Of a stretch of DNA of 20,851 bases, positions 7,624 through 15,746 are shown piece by piece. The stretch is taken from assembly GCA_964539785.1 (NCBI GenBank), contig CAZIJQ010000048.1, positions 1-20,851 of the forward strand, written 5' to 3'. Each line of letters opens with the position of its first letter. The first letter of the stretch is position 1. This DNA is from JABMPO01 sp964539785. Lineage in GTDB: Bacteria; Fidelibacterota; Marinisomatia; Marinisomatales; TCS56. The notes beneath the pieces were generated by a model. The model saw only the letters and a list, made by a program, of their open reading frames with translations, searched no databases and was not told the origin of the DNA. A program made the translations under genes and the position numbers.

Positions 7624-9348
7624 TTATAGTTTCATTTTTTGCATTCGACGTTGCAGTACCCATCCAGTGATAAAGGCCATACTTACCAAAATAAATGCCG
7701 AACTATAGTTTTTGAATATCAAGTGACCAATACCGAATAAACTACCAATTACCACGTGGACAGACAGAATCACATTTACAATCTGGGGCCAGAGGGACAC
7801 CGGTTTGGCAGTAGCGAGGAACGGCTTCCAGCCTGGTCCCGCCGGACGCACTTTATCATAAAATGATTGGAGGACATCCCTATTCTCCGGTTGGGTCAGG
7901 AAAGTAACTGCCAACCACACGATAGTAGTCAGGATGGTAGTAAAGATCATTTTATTGGCAAATCCTTCAAAACCTAACGGTCCGGCAATTGTGCTGCCAA
8001 TCAGTGCTGCCAGCATAGCGGAAATTTCACTCCAGGCATTGATACGCCACCAGTACCAGCGCAGCATGTAAACCAATCCGGCGCCGGCACCCAATGAAAG
8101 GATAAATTCCCAGCCGCCTTTCACCGATTCGAAAAAATAGGATACGACGATACCGGCCAGCATCATCAGGATGGTAGCAATTCTTGACACAAACACATAA
8201 TGTTTTTGAGCTATTTGCTCATTTTCAAATTGATCAGCCGGCTTGATGAATCTCATATAAAAATCATTAACTACATAGGATGAACCCCAGTTAACCTGGG
8301 TCGATATTGTGGACATAAAGGCCGAAAGAAAGGCAACTGTCAGAAGTCCCAGCAGTCCTGCCGGCAGCAGATTGACCATGGCCAGTGCATAACCTTTTTC
8401 CGGATCGGCCAGGCCGGGATATAGTATCAGTGATGCCAGCGCCACGATGATCCAGGGCCAGGGCCGTAAGGCGTAATGGGCCAGATTGAAAAACAGGCTC
8501 GCTTTCACAGCCTCCTGCTCGTTGCGGGTGGAAAACATCCGCTGGGCAATATAGCCGCCACCGCCCGGTTCCGCACCGGGGTACCAGGATGCCCACCACT
8601 GGACGCCAAACCAGACCAGCACCGTGCTAAGCAAAATTTTCGGGTGACCAATCGGCGAAAAATCGAGATAATGATGATCACTGCCAAATTTCTCCGATAG
8701 TCCGGCCATTAATCCGCTCATGCCGCCCACTTCATTCAAAGCGAAAAACATCAGGATAATTGCACCCGTCATGGCGATAATGAACTGTAGGAAATCTGTT
8801 ACCACCACGCCCCAGATGCCGGAAACAACGATATACAATCCAGTGAGGACAAACAGGGCAATCAGAATATACCAGGAATTGACTCCGGTCAAGACGCCCA
8901 ATACTTTCGACATTCCCAATGTAACCCAGCCCATGATCACGCAATTAATCGGGAAAGCGAGATAGAGAGCCCGAAAACCACGTAGGAATGCCGCAGCTTT
9001 CCCACTGTAACGCAATTCAATCAATTCCACGTCGGTCGTTACCCCGGCCCGGTACCACATGCGGGCGAATAAAAAGACTGTAATAAAACCGGAAAACATA
9101 AAATTCCACCAGATCCAGTTACCGGCGATACCATCAGCAGCGATGATACCCGTAATCGCTAGAGGCGTGTCAGCGGCGAAAGTGGTTGCCACCATTGAAA
9201 CCCCAGCTAGCCACCAGGGCATGGAACGTCCCCCGGTAAAATAATCGCTGGTGCTGCTTTCGGCCCGTTTTTTCATCTTGATTCCGACGAAAACCATCAG
9301 AATTAGATAGGCAATGATTATTACGATGTCCAGTGTAGTAAATGGCAT
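7624..9348 (-). CDS. SSS-family sodium/solute symporter
   Basis: 574 residues with about 13-14 membrane segments. Family marks: SSTSDYFTGGRSMPWWLAG (32-50), a helix-1 region VATTFAADTPLAITGI, GIWGVVVTDFLQFI, and the helix-8 segment FLSAFMSTISTQVNWGSSY, where small hydroxylated residues form the sodium site. The subgroup with ADTPLA and GNWIWW is common near glycan-use genes, which agrees with uptake of a sugar or amino sugar, but the exact solute is unknown. The start ATG is preceded by CGAGGAAAAC, a good Shine-Dalgarno. It heads a likely unit with the GNAT gene and, before the RAYT gene arrived, probably with anmK. Full-length and without a fused tail, unlike the second symporter in this window. 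Confidence 0.92.
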   Translation of the reverse strand: MPFTTLDIVIIIAYLILMVFVGIKMKKRAESSTSDYFTGGRSMPWWLAGVSMVATTFAADTPLAITGIIAADGIAGNWIWWNFMFSGFITVFLFARMWYRAGVTTDVELIELRYSGKAAAFLRGFRALYLAFPINCVIMGWVTLGMSKVLGVLTGVNSWYILIALFVLTGLYIVVSGIWGVVVTDFLQFIIAMTGAIILMFFALNEVGGMSGLMAGLSEKFGSDHHYLDFSPIGHPKILLSTVLVWFGVQWWASWYPGAEPGGGGYIAQRMFSTRNEQEAVKASLFFNLAHYALRPWPWIIVALASLILYPGLADPEKGYALAMVNLLPAGLLGLLTVAFLSAFMSTISTQVNWGSSYVVNDFYMRFIKPADQFENEQIAQKHYVFVSRIATILMMLAGIVVSYFFESVKGGWEFILSLGAGAGLVYMLRWYWWRINAWSEISAMLAALIGSTIAGPLGFEGFANKMIFTTILTTIVWLAVTFLTQPENRDVLQSFYDKVRPAGPGWKPFLATAKPVSLWPQIVNVILSVHVVIGSLFGIGHLIFKNYSSAFILVSMAFITGWVLQRRMQKMKL

Positions 9349-9424
9349 GTTTTCCTCGACTAAATTATGAATTCAGCTTGATTATTAGTGCACAGAGATA
9401 AATCGGGTTGTTTCCGCCAATGAT

Positions 9425-9498
9425 GGCTTGTCATCAAACCCTTCGAGAACCTCAGGGTGACAAGCCTTGCTGGATGTGTCTTGCTGAGCCTGTCGAAG
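9425..9498. repeat. Nested inverted repeats in the gap between esterase/amidase and SSS genes
   Basis: Two overlapping hairpins are visible. GGCTTGTCA (9425-9433) pairs perfectly with TGACAAGCC (9458-9466). CTTCGAGAACCTCAG (9441-9455) pairs imperfectly with CTGAGCCTGTCGAAG (9484-9498), ends matching and centre mismatched. The CTTCGA..CTCAG type of sequence is a widespread intergenic repeat in many genomes. The two hairpins share bases and could form alternately. The rest of the 198-bp gap (9349-9546) shows only the Shine-Dalgarno of the SSS gene. Confidence 0.7.
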
Positions 9499-9546
9499 TA
9501 TAGTACATCCTATCGTCATATGATTTACCGCCGCCTCTTTAAAAGA

Positions 9547-11529
9547 TTAATATTGTAGCTCTTCTATTATATTTTTCTGCCAGCGATCCCGCCAGATCAG
9601 GTTCGGGTTTAGTGTATCAAAGCCCAATTCCTCATATACAGCCGAATGAATCCGCTGCCGCCAGTCAAAATACTCGGGCGATTTCCAGGAACGATTGGGA
9701 TGCACTGCGTTGGTAAGCAAAATTACAATTATATCATTGTCAGGATCGATCCATAGCGATGTCCCCGTGAATCCAGTATGTCCGAAGGAATTATCACTGA
9801 GATAGACACCGCCCGAGGCGCGTCCGCTGGGACTGTCCCATCCCAGACAACGGGAGCTGCCTGCGACAATATTAGCTGGCCTGGTGAACAAGTCTACTGT
9901 TTCCTTCTGAAAAATCCTGATCCCATTAAGCTCGCCACTATTGAGCATCATCCGAGCGAAATTTGCCAGATCATCGCTGGTAGAAAACAATCCGGCATGC
10001 CCGGCCACACCACCCAGGCTGTGGGCATTCTCATCATGCACGTAACCATGAGTAAGTATACCATCCGGATTAATTTCGGTGGGTACAATACGATAATACA
10101 ATTTCCGGTCGGGAATGTAACCAGTCGCATTCATCCCGAGCGTTTTAAAAATCTGATCTGTTACAAAACTATCAAGGGTGGTACCGGTGATAGATTCTAT
10201 TATCTTCCCAAGAATAATAATTCCGATATCCGAATAAACGGTTTCTTTCCCTGGTTTGCGCTCCAGTGGTGTGCTGTATACACTGTCAAGCCGGGTTTGA
10301 ATATCACCCTCAATCTTATAATATTGCTTGAAAGGCGGTAAGCCGGATGTGTGCGTCAATAAATGCTTGATTCTCACTTTGGCTTTATGGCGGTCACCCC
10401 ACCAGTGTTTGCCCCGAAATTCGGGAATGTACTTAATAATTTTATCGTTCAGACTTAATCGCCCATCCTCATAAAGATGCATTGTTGCTGATGTAGTTGC
10501 TATTACTTTGGTTATTGAAGCGAGATCGAAAATATCATCAATTTGAGTCGGTTTTTGGTTCTGGTAGGTATGGTAGCCACGGGCTTCCCTGATTACTGTT
10601 TGATCATCGTGAATTGCTAGTAAAACGGCTCCTGGCCAAGCCGAATCGGCAATAGCTGAATCAAGCAGTCCCAATAAATTGGTTTCGATAACTGAATGAA
10701 CTTTACTGGCAACAGTATCTGCAGTGAATGCTGTACTGAAGAATTGCAGATGCTCCGACAGCGCTGCTGTCCAGTAATCCCAGGAGTGATTACCAGCTTT
10801 TTCGACGTACTCGTGATCGATATCTGCGGAAAGCAATGCCTGATGCAATTGGCGATTATTTTCGATAAAAATATCCTCCGTCCCACAATCAATCAGAATT
10901 TCAATATGCTGGTCGGCAAATTTTACGCCGAGATTAACAATTGAATTATTCTGCCAGCGGTCCAGGAATTCATCATAAGACCCGATTTTTTCGGCAATTT
11001 CCCATTTTTTACTGGAATAAGTCAGGTCCACTCCCCCGCTCATTGACGAAACTGCACAATACTCATCAGGATTTTGAAGAGCCAGATATAGGGCGCCATG
11101 GCCGCCCATGCTTAAACCGCTAATTGCCCGCCCGGATTTACCAGGGATCGTACGGTATTTATCGTCAATCCAGCGCACCAACTCTCGTCCAATATAAGTT
11201 GCGTACTGGCTTTCTTTCACCATGGGACTGTCAAGGTACCAACTATTTTTATCACCATCGGGACAAACAATAATTGCTTCAAATTCATCAGCCAGTGGAG
11301 CCAGGTCTATATGATTTTGCCAATCGAAGGGACCTCCGCCATAACCATGCAATAAATAAACCACCGGATAATCATTCCCGCTATTCAAATAACTGTCCGG
11401 TAGCACAATAACAGAGTTAAACGTTTTATCCATGGCTTGACTGTTGGTACTGACTGTATCTATAACACCGGCTTGTAACGCTGAAATCAGAATCAAGCTC
11501 AATGTTGCTTTAATTTGGCGATTGTTCAT
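9547..11529 (-). CDS. Exported fusion of an esterase D-like hydrolase and a beta-lactamase-fold (AmiE-like) serine hydrolase
   Basis: 660 residues from ATG 11529; an upstream ATG (11592) adds 21 residues but the signal peptide MNNRQIKATLSLILISALQAG and the AGGGA site favour 11529. Domain 1 (about 30-270) is an alpha/beta hydrolase of the putative esterase family: oxyanion LHGYGGG, nucleophile elbow GLSMGG (Ser140), acid DCGTED (Asp219), base GNHSWDYW (His248). Domain 2 (about 280-660) is a class C beta-lactamase-like hydrolase: SITK (Ser338, Lys341), YSD (Tyr432), HTG (584-586), plus LLTHTSGLP and GGVAGHAGLFST. This subgroup includes Bacillus subtilis AmiE (YbbE), a MurNAc-L-alanine amidase, and related domains fused to NagZ or NamZ in Bacteroidota. 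Probable role: removing an acyl group and the peptide from wall fragments outside the cytoplasm. True beta-lactamase activity is less likely. Confidence 0.88.
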   Translation of the reverse strand: MNNRQIKATLSLILISALQAGVIDTVSTNSQAMDKTFNSVIVLPDSYLNSGNDYPVVYLLHGYGGGPFDWQNHIDLAPLADEFEAIIVCPDGDKNSWYLDSPMVKESQYATYIGRELVRWIDDKYRTIPGKSGRAISGLSMGGHGALYLALQNPDEYCAVSSMSGGVDLTYSSKKWEIAEKIGSYDEFLDRWQNNSIVNLGVKFADQHIEILIDCGTEDIFIENNRQLHQALLSADIDHEYVEKAGNHSWDYWTAALSEHLQFFSTAFTADTVASKVHSVIETNLLGLLDSAIADSAWPGAVLLAIHDDQTVIREARGYHTYQNQKPTQIDDIFDLASITKVIATTSATMHLYEDGRLSLNDKIIKYIPEFRGKHWWGDRHKAKVRIKHLLTHTSGLPPFKQYYKIEGDIQTRLDSVYSTPLERKPGKETVYSDIGIIILGKIIESITGTTLDSFVTDQIFKTLGMNATGYIPDRKLYYRIVPTEINPDGILTHGYVHDENAHSLGGVAGHAGLFSTSDDLANFARMMLNSGELNGIRIFQKETVDLFTRPANIVAGSSRCLGWDSPSGRASGGVYLSDNSFGHTGFTGTSLWIDPDNDIIVILLTNAVHPNRSWKSPEYFDWRQRIHSAVYEELGFDTLNPNLIWRDRWQKNIIEELQY

Positions 11530-11585
11530 CGTTTTTTCCCTGAATTGAATACTGGAAATTCGCTTAAATATTCCAAAAATGGTAA

Positions 11586-11615
11586 CTGACAATAATATTT
11601 TACTGGGCGTAATAT
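11586..11615 (+). promoter_or_regulatory. Candidate sigma70-type promoter of the rightward operon
   Basis: CTGACA (11586-11591) and TAATAT (11610-11615) are separated by 18 nt, about 50 nt before the first rightward gene. On the other strand TTGTCA (11587-11592) overlaps the same -35 box and has a weak TATTTA 16 nt on, so two divergent promoters may share this site. TAATATT occurs twice (11593-11599 and 11610-11616). Matches are partial and the call is tentative. Confidence 0.35.
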
Positions 11616-11623
11616 TAAGCTGT

Positions 11624-11643
11624 CTTTATTCACCTTAATAAAG
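11624..11643 (+). promoter_or_regulatory. Short inverted repeat in the leader of the rightward operon
   Basis: CTTTATT (11624-11630) and AATAAAG (11637-11643) are perfect 7-bp arms around a 6-nt loop, 20 nt before the glycosyltransferase ATG. It could be a small operator or a leader hairpin. AT-rich arms make the RNA stem weak, and chance is possible. Confidence 0.35.
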
Positions 11644-11663
11644 GAAATGAAATAGGTCAACTT

Positions 11664-13208
11664 ATGGAAACAGCCCTCATATTTCACCTACCGTCTAAAA
11701 ACAGCCAAAGCGCTGAAGATTTTGAGAAATCATTAAAATCCTTCTTCTCGCAAACTAACGAGTTTTATTCAATGATTGGCCTGGCCAATTCCGAATCCCT
11801 GGAACTTCGCGAGGAGTATACCGATCGAATTCGGGTTCTGACCTTTGAACAGGATAATCTTGCGCTTCAGTTGAATCTTGCACTAGATGAACTTGACACC
11901 GATTTTGTAATGTACGTTAATAATGAAGCCAATCCTGTAATCTTGAAGGATGCCTGCAACGACATGTACCTCCTGGCAGCTTACCGAAATACGGATGCTG
12001 GAATGATCTATGGCGAATATGAACTGGCTGATGGTGATAATATCAAAGAAATCCATCTCCTGCATCATCATATAGGTCGTTTGCGCGATAATCAGGATTA
12101 TGGTAAGGTATTCCTTTTTGATCGCGATGCAATTGATCGGATCTATGGTTTCGATGAATCGCTCGATTACCATGCCCTGTATGATATAAGATTAAAAATC
12201 AGCGAAAATAATCGTTTAATCAGGCTGGCAAACAAATACAGCGGTGCTTTGTATCGTGTAATTGCAGCCGGTAAAGAAGCCAACGTATTCGATTATTTAC
12301 TGGCCGGGAAAGAGGCCCAGTTGGAAGCCGAAGCCGTCGTGACTGAACACCTTAAGCGTATTCATGCTTACCTCATCCCCGCCTATGGTTATCGTCCACG
12401 ACCAGTTGAAAAAACTGAGAGCGAATTGATCGCATCGATTGTGATTCCAGTCAATAATCGGCCTGAATTTATCGGTACTGCAATTGATAGCATCCAGGCT
12501 CAAACTATCAAGGAAGTTGAAGCAATTATTGTAGTTAATGGCGGACCTGACGATGCCACGATTCCCGAAGTTAAGCGTTACCTGGAAGATGGTGATCTGT
12601 ATAATTCCGACAAACCGTCAGTTAAATTAATAGTTGTTGATGTTAATAATATTGGTTTTTGTCTGAATATGGGTGTTCGTCATGCCCGAGGCAAATATTA
12701 TGTTCAGCTTGATTCAGATGATCGCCTTAAACCGAAGGCAGTTGAAAAAATCGTTGCTGAATTTGAAAACAATCCCACTAATGGCATGGTTATTGGATCG
12801 TATGAAGTCTGGGAGAAAAAAACCAAAAAAGTGATGCGCATGAAAGATATTCCGGTGGTTACTCACGACGAGTGGACTGACGATAATGGTCGGAATAATC
12901 TATTGCGAATCAATGGTGCCGGCGCCCCGCGTGCCATACCATTTCAAATAATCAAGGAAATGGGCTATTTTGGAATCAATGATGATCCCTATGCTTTGAA
13001 TTATGGCGAAGATTACGACATGGTTCTGCATATCTCCGAAAAATATCGAATCGGGCGTATTTACGAACCAATTTATGATGTAATTCGCCATGCTGGTGGT
13101 ACCGACCACAACATTGATCAGGTCACAATTGATCGGAATGACGAAGCTAAAGATCACATGCGAAGAGAAGCAATTAATAGACGGCGATATAAATACGCAA
13201 CCAGATAA
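11664..13208 (+). CDS. Tandem GT-A (family 2-like) glycosyltransferase with degenerate first domain
   Basis: 514 residues, no signal peptide or membrane segment, so cytosolic. The second half (about 255-500) is a standard GT2 domain: SIVIPVNNRPEFI, nucleotide-sugar metal motif QLDSDDRLKP (DSDD at 350-353), acceptor-site motif YGEDYDM (Glu449-Asp450). The first half (about 4-210) appears to be a diverged copy: SLKSFFSQT parallels AIDSIQAQT; NLALQLNLALDELDTDFVMYV parallels the stretch before DSDD, but DSDD is replaced by NNEA (87-90); YDIRLKISENNRL parallels YDMVLHISEKYRI. The first domain should therefore lack nucleotide-sugar catalysis and may bind acceptor or stabilise the fold. First gene of the tight rightward operon. 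The sugar donor and the acceptor cannot be read from the sequence. Confidence 0.88.
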   Translation: METALIFHLPSKNSQSAEDFEKSLKSFFSQTNEFYSMIGLANSESLELREEYTDRIRVLTFEQDNLALQLNLALDELDTDFVMYVNNEANPVILKDACNDMYLLAAYRNTDAGMIYGEYELADGDNIKEIHLLHHHIGRLRDNQDYGKVFLFDRDAIDRIYGFDESLDYHALYDIRLKISENNRLIRLANKYSGALYRVIAAGKEANVFDYLLAGKEAQLEAEAVVTEHLKRIHAYLIPAYGYRPRPVEKTESELIASIVIPVNNRPEFIGTAIDSIQAQTIKEVEAIIVVNGGPDDATIPEVKRYLEDGDLYNSDKPSVKLIVVDVNNIGFCLNMGVRHARGKYYVQLDSDDRLKPKAVEKIVAEFENNPTNGMVIGSYEVWEKKTKKVMRMKDIPVVTHDEWTDDNGRNNLLRINGAGAPRAIPFQIIKEMGYFGINDDPYALNYGEDYDMVLHISEKYRIGRIYEPIYDVIRHAGGTDHNIDQVTIDRNDEAKDHMRREAINRRRYKYATR

Positions 13209-13210
13209 AG

Positions 13211-14413
13211 ATGAACGACAAATTGTTGCTGATTGGACTGGATGGGGGTGCGACCAAGATAAATGGTTGGACAATTGATATTGACTCCGACAAACTTGGT
13301 TTCCAGCTTGGGAAAGATAATGTCCAAAAGACCTATGGGGATTACCTTGAATTTGTTGAAGATTTTCGGTCGGTTGATTTAACGCAACAGCTAAAGGAAT
13401 TTTCCGAAGATCAAATCCAACCCACTGCAACAGAGCAAATCCATGCCCAAGCCTACATTCAAGCGGCAATTGATGTTGTCATAGAAATTGCAGTCAGGAA
13501 TCCCCATCGAAAAATACTGGTCGGACTTGGAATGCCGGGTTTAAAAACTGCTGATGGCCGCGGGATCGCAGTGTTGTTGAACGGTCCCCGAATGCCGGAA
13601 TATGCCCGGACAATCGAACTAGCGCTACACCGAAATTCCATCAATCTAATTACGCCAATCCATCGAATCGGTAGTGACGCCGATTATTGTGGGATAGGTG
13701 AGGAATATTCTGCTGATGGCAGTTTTACAAGCGCTAGTACCGCTTATTATCTCGGCGGCGGTACCGGTGCCGCGGATGCGTTAAAGATCAATGGTAAACT
13801 GGTTCCATTCGATGATATAAAAACATGGCTGGCAAAAACCTGGGAATTGCAGAATGACAAAGGAAAATCGCTGGAGCGTTACGCATCAGCTGGTGGAATT
13901 CAGTCGATTTACAGCGATTATTCCGGAATTTCTATTGCTGATCTAAATAAGCACCAAATCTACCCTCATCTCATTCTGGAAAGGGCAATTGCCGGCGAGG
14001 CTGCCGCTATGCAGGCATTGACCGATATCAGCGAATATCTGGCACAATTGATATTTGAGCGGATTCAGACCACCTTTTCCGGTTGGCACACTAATTTCAA
14101 ATTCGTCAATCCAAATCGTGAAAACCTCAATTCAAAACCTATGTATTCGAAATTGCTATTCGACAGGATTATCTTCGGACAACGTCTGGGTGACCTGCTG
14201 GACAGTTCACGGGCATCAGGATTTTTATGGCAGCCGTTATTAGATAATATTACAGATTTGACAATTCAGTCTCGAGAGACTGTGCTATTTAAAGACCATT
14301 ACTTAAAAAATGGTCGGTTTAATGAGAGCCTAATTTCATTCTCGGCCCTGCGTGAAGCTCCGGCGATAGGAGCGGGAATCGACGCTTACCTCAATTACAA
14401 AGGATTAATATAG
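13211..14413 (+). CDS. ROK-like sugar kinase (ASKHA fold), probably an amino-sugar kinase
   Basis: 400 residues, cytosolic. LLIGLDGGATKINGW (6-20) is the phosphate-1 loop; LVGLGMPG (103-110), the GSDADYCGIGEE stretch (154-165, ROK has NDanaaalgE with the catalytic Asp), GGGTGAADALKINGKLV (182-198, phosphate-2 loop) and SLERYASAGGI (220-230, ROK has CLExyaSg) follow in ROK order. The zinc-binding Cys cluster before CLE is absent, and the GEiGH segment is replaced by FDDIKTWLAK. The protein is longer than typical 300-residue ROK kinases. A GlcNAc, GlcN, ManNAc or MurNAc kinase role is suggested by anmK, the SpoIID-like gene and NagX nearby; the substrate is not determined. Automated annotation might call it BadF/BadG-type. 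Starts 2 nt after the glycosyltransferase stop. Confidence 0.8.
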   Translation: MNDKLLLIGLDGGATKINGWTIDIDSDKLGFQLGKDNVQKTYGDYLEFVEDFRSVDLTQQLKEFSEDQIQPTATEQIHAQAYIQAAIDVVIEIAVRNPHRKILVGLGMPGLKTADGRGIAVLLNGPRMPEYARTIELALHRNSINLITPIHRIGSDADYCGIGEEYSADGSFTSASTAYYLGGGTGAADALKINGKLVPFDDIKTWLAKTWELQNDKGKSLERYASAGGIQSIYSDYSGISIADLNKHQIYPHLILERAIAGEAAAMQALTDISEYLAQLIFERIQTTFSGWHTNFKFVNPNRENLNSKPMYSKLLFDRIIFGQRLGDLLDSSRASGFLWQPLLDNITDLTIQSRETVLFKDHYLKNGRFNESLISFSALREAPAIGAGIDAYLNYKGLI

Positions 14414-14414
14414 C

Positions 14415-15734
14415 ATGTTGGCGAGGGGAAAAATACCCTCAACAGAACCACGAATTCGGGTTGGTATAATTCTCCCGGAAGATCAAATGCAATCAGTTAC
14501 CATTGATTTTCCAAATCCGGATTATTATAGCTTTAGTCCGACGTCATATCGTCCACAATCTAAAACCCTGACTGCAAGTATCGAGAATGGTCAATTAACT
14601 GTAGCCGGGCAGGAAATAGCTCAGATAACAATTCAGCGTATCGCCCCGACCGGGAATTATAATCAGCCATTGATTGTACGAAATGTAACCGCCGGACGCG
14701 GTTTCCACTGGAGGAAGTCGATCAGTTCGTCCTTACTCGGAGATGTGGAAATCCTGGTCGTTGATGGGAATATGCTCGTCATCAACGAATTGCCGCTGGA
14801 GCAGTATCTATCCTGTGTGGCTACTTCGGAAATGAGCGCTGAATGTCCGGCATCTCTGATCGAAGCCCAGACCATTGTTGCCCGAGCCTGGATGCTGGCA
14901 AATGTTGAGCAAAAACATCGATCACTGGGCTTTGACGTTTGCAATGATGACTGCTGCCAACGCTACCATGGCACCGATTTCCTGACCCCCCAGGCAATTA
15001 CCGGCGCTCAGGCTACCAGGGGACAGGTTATCATGGACAACGACAAGATCTGCGATGCTCGCTACTCCAAATCCTGCGGTGGAATGATGGAAACATTTGA
15101 GGCCGTTTGGGGTGGCTCTCCCCTGCCCTATATGCAAAATTTCTTTGATGCCGATAAAAATTTGAAATGGGATAAACTACCTCTATCTGTAGAAAATAAT
15201 GCCAGAGACTGGATCGATTCCACCCCGGCCTGTTTTTGCAGTCCCCAGGTTGTACCGGAAGAAGGATTGACAAAATATATCGGTGGTGTTGACGAAGCCG
15301 GTAAGTATTTTCGCTGGCAATTTGATTTCGGTCAGGCAGAACTAGCTCAATTATTGAACCAAAAGCTACAGATTGGTGCCAAGAATATTATTGACATTAA
15401 ATCGGTTAAACGCGGCGGCTCAGGCAGATTGATTGATATCAAAATTGATTTTATAGATTCAACTGGAGCAACCCGGTCAATTGATATCCATAGCGAATAC
15501 AATATTCGCCAGACATTGCACCCCAGCTTTCTTTACAGCTCGGCGTTTTACGCTGATAAATCTGAATTTACCGATGGTATACCCGGTAAATTCACCCTGA
15601 TCGGCGCCGGTTGGGGCCACGGTGCCGGATTATGTCAAATCGGTGCCCTGGGAATGGCATTGCAGGGTTATAAAACAGCCGCTATTTTACGGCACTACTA
15701 CCCAGGCAGCCGCCTGGTAACCATCTACTCCTGA
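14415..15734 (+). CDS. SpoIID/LytB-domain protein lacking a signal peptide
   Basis: 439 residues. SpoIID is a lytic transglycosylase acting on peptide-free peptidoglycan strands and leaves 1,6-anhydro-MurNAc ends. Domain marks: LPLEQYLSCVATSEMSAECP (the catalytic glutamate is expected at 139 in SEM), EAQTIVARAWM, the cysteine-rich VCNDDCCQRYHG (175-186) and ARYSKSCGG (215-223), and GAGWGHGAGLCQIGALGMA (397-415). All key residues are present, so it should be active. Residues 1-130 are the usual N-terminal beta region. The N terminus, MLARGKIPSTEPRIRVGI, has no hydrophobic stretch, so the protein appears cytosolic, whereas SpoIID and LytB proteins are normally exported. AAAGGA lies 11 nt before ATG, and no good upstream start could add a leader because the kinase gene ends 1 nt before. 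Extra cysteines (CFC, 273-275) may bind metal. Confidence 0.9.
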   Translation: MLARGKIPSTEPRIRVGIILPEDQMQSVTIDFPNPDYYSFSPTSYRPQSKTLTASIENGQLTVAGQEIAQITIQRIAPTGNYNQPLIVRNVTAGRGFHWRKSISSSLLGDVEILVVDGNMLVINELPLEQYLSCVATSEMSAECPASLIEAQTIVARAWMLANVEQKHRSLGFDVCNDDCCQRYHGTDFLTPQAITGAQATRGQVIMDNDKICDARYSKSCGGMMETFEAVWGGSPLPYMQNFFDADKNLKWDKLPLSVENNARDWIDSTPACFCSPQVVPEEGLTKYIGGVDEAGKYFRWQFDFGQAELAQLLNQKLQIGAKNIIDIKSVKRGGSGRLIDIKIDFIDSTGATRSIDIHSEYNIRQTLHPSFLYSSAFYADKSEFTDGIPGKFTLIGAGWGHGAGLCQIGALGMALQGYKTAAILRHYYPGSRLVTIYS

Positions 15735-15746
15735 AAAGGCTAAATT

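Noticed and set aside
9778..10341. 187-residue plus-strand open frame
   Set aside because: It lies antisense within the beta-lactamase-fold domain, which has intact motifs on the minus strand. Its translation has no recognisable domain and no ribosome site.
9547..10700. A true antibiotic-resistance beta-lactamase
   Set aside because: The serine hydrolase domain resembles the AmiE-like and NagZ/NamZ-fused group and has HTG instead of KTG; the location in a wall-salvage locus makes resistance a poor guess.
11530..11592. 21-residue N-terminal extension of the esterase/amidase fusion
   Set aside because: The inner ATG at 11529 has a Shine-Dalgarno and starts directly at a signal peptide; the extension would bury it.
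12900..13469. 189-residue minus-strand open frame
   Set aside because: It overlaps the glycosyltransferase and kinase genes, both of which show strong family motifs on the plus strand. The frame crosses their junction and resembles no family.
14415..15734. Frameshifted or truncated SpoIID gene that lost its signal peptide
   Set aside because: The N-terminal beta region is complete and the upstream gene ends 1 nt before with its own intact kinase motifs, so loss through a frameshift is unlikely; absence of the signal seems genuine.
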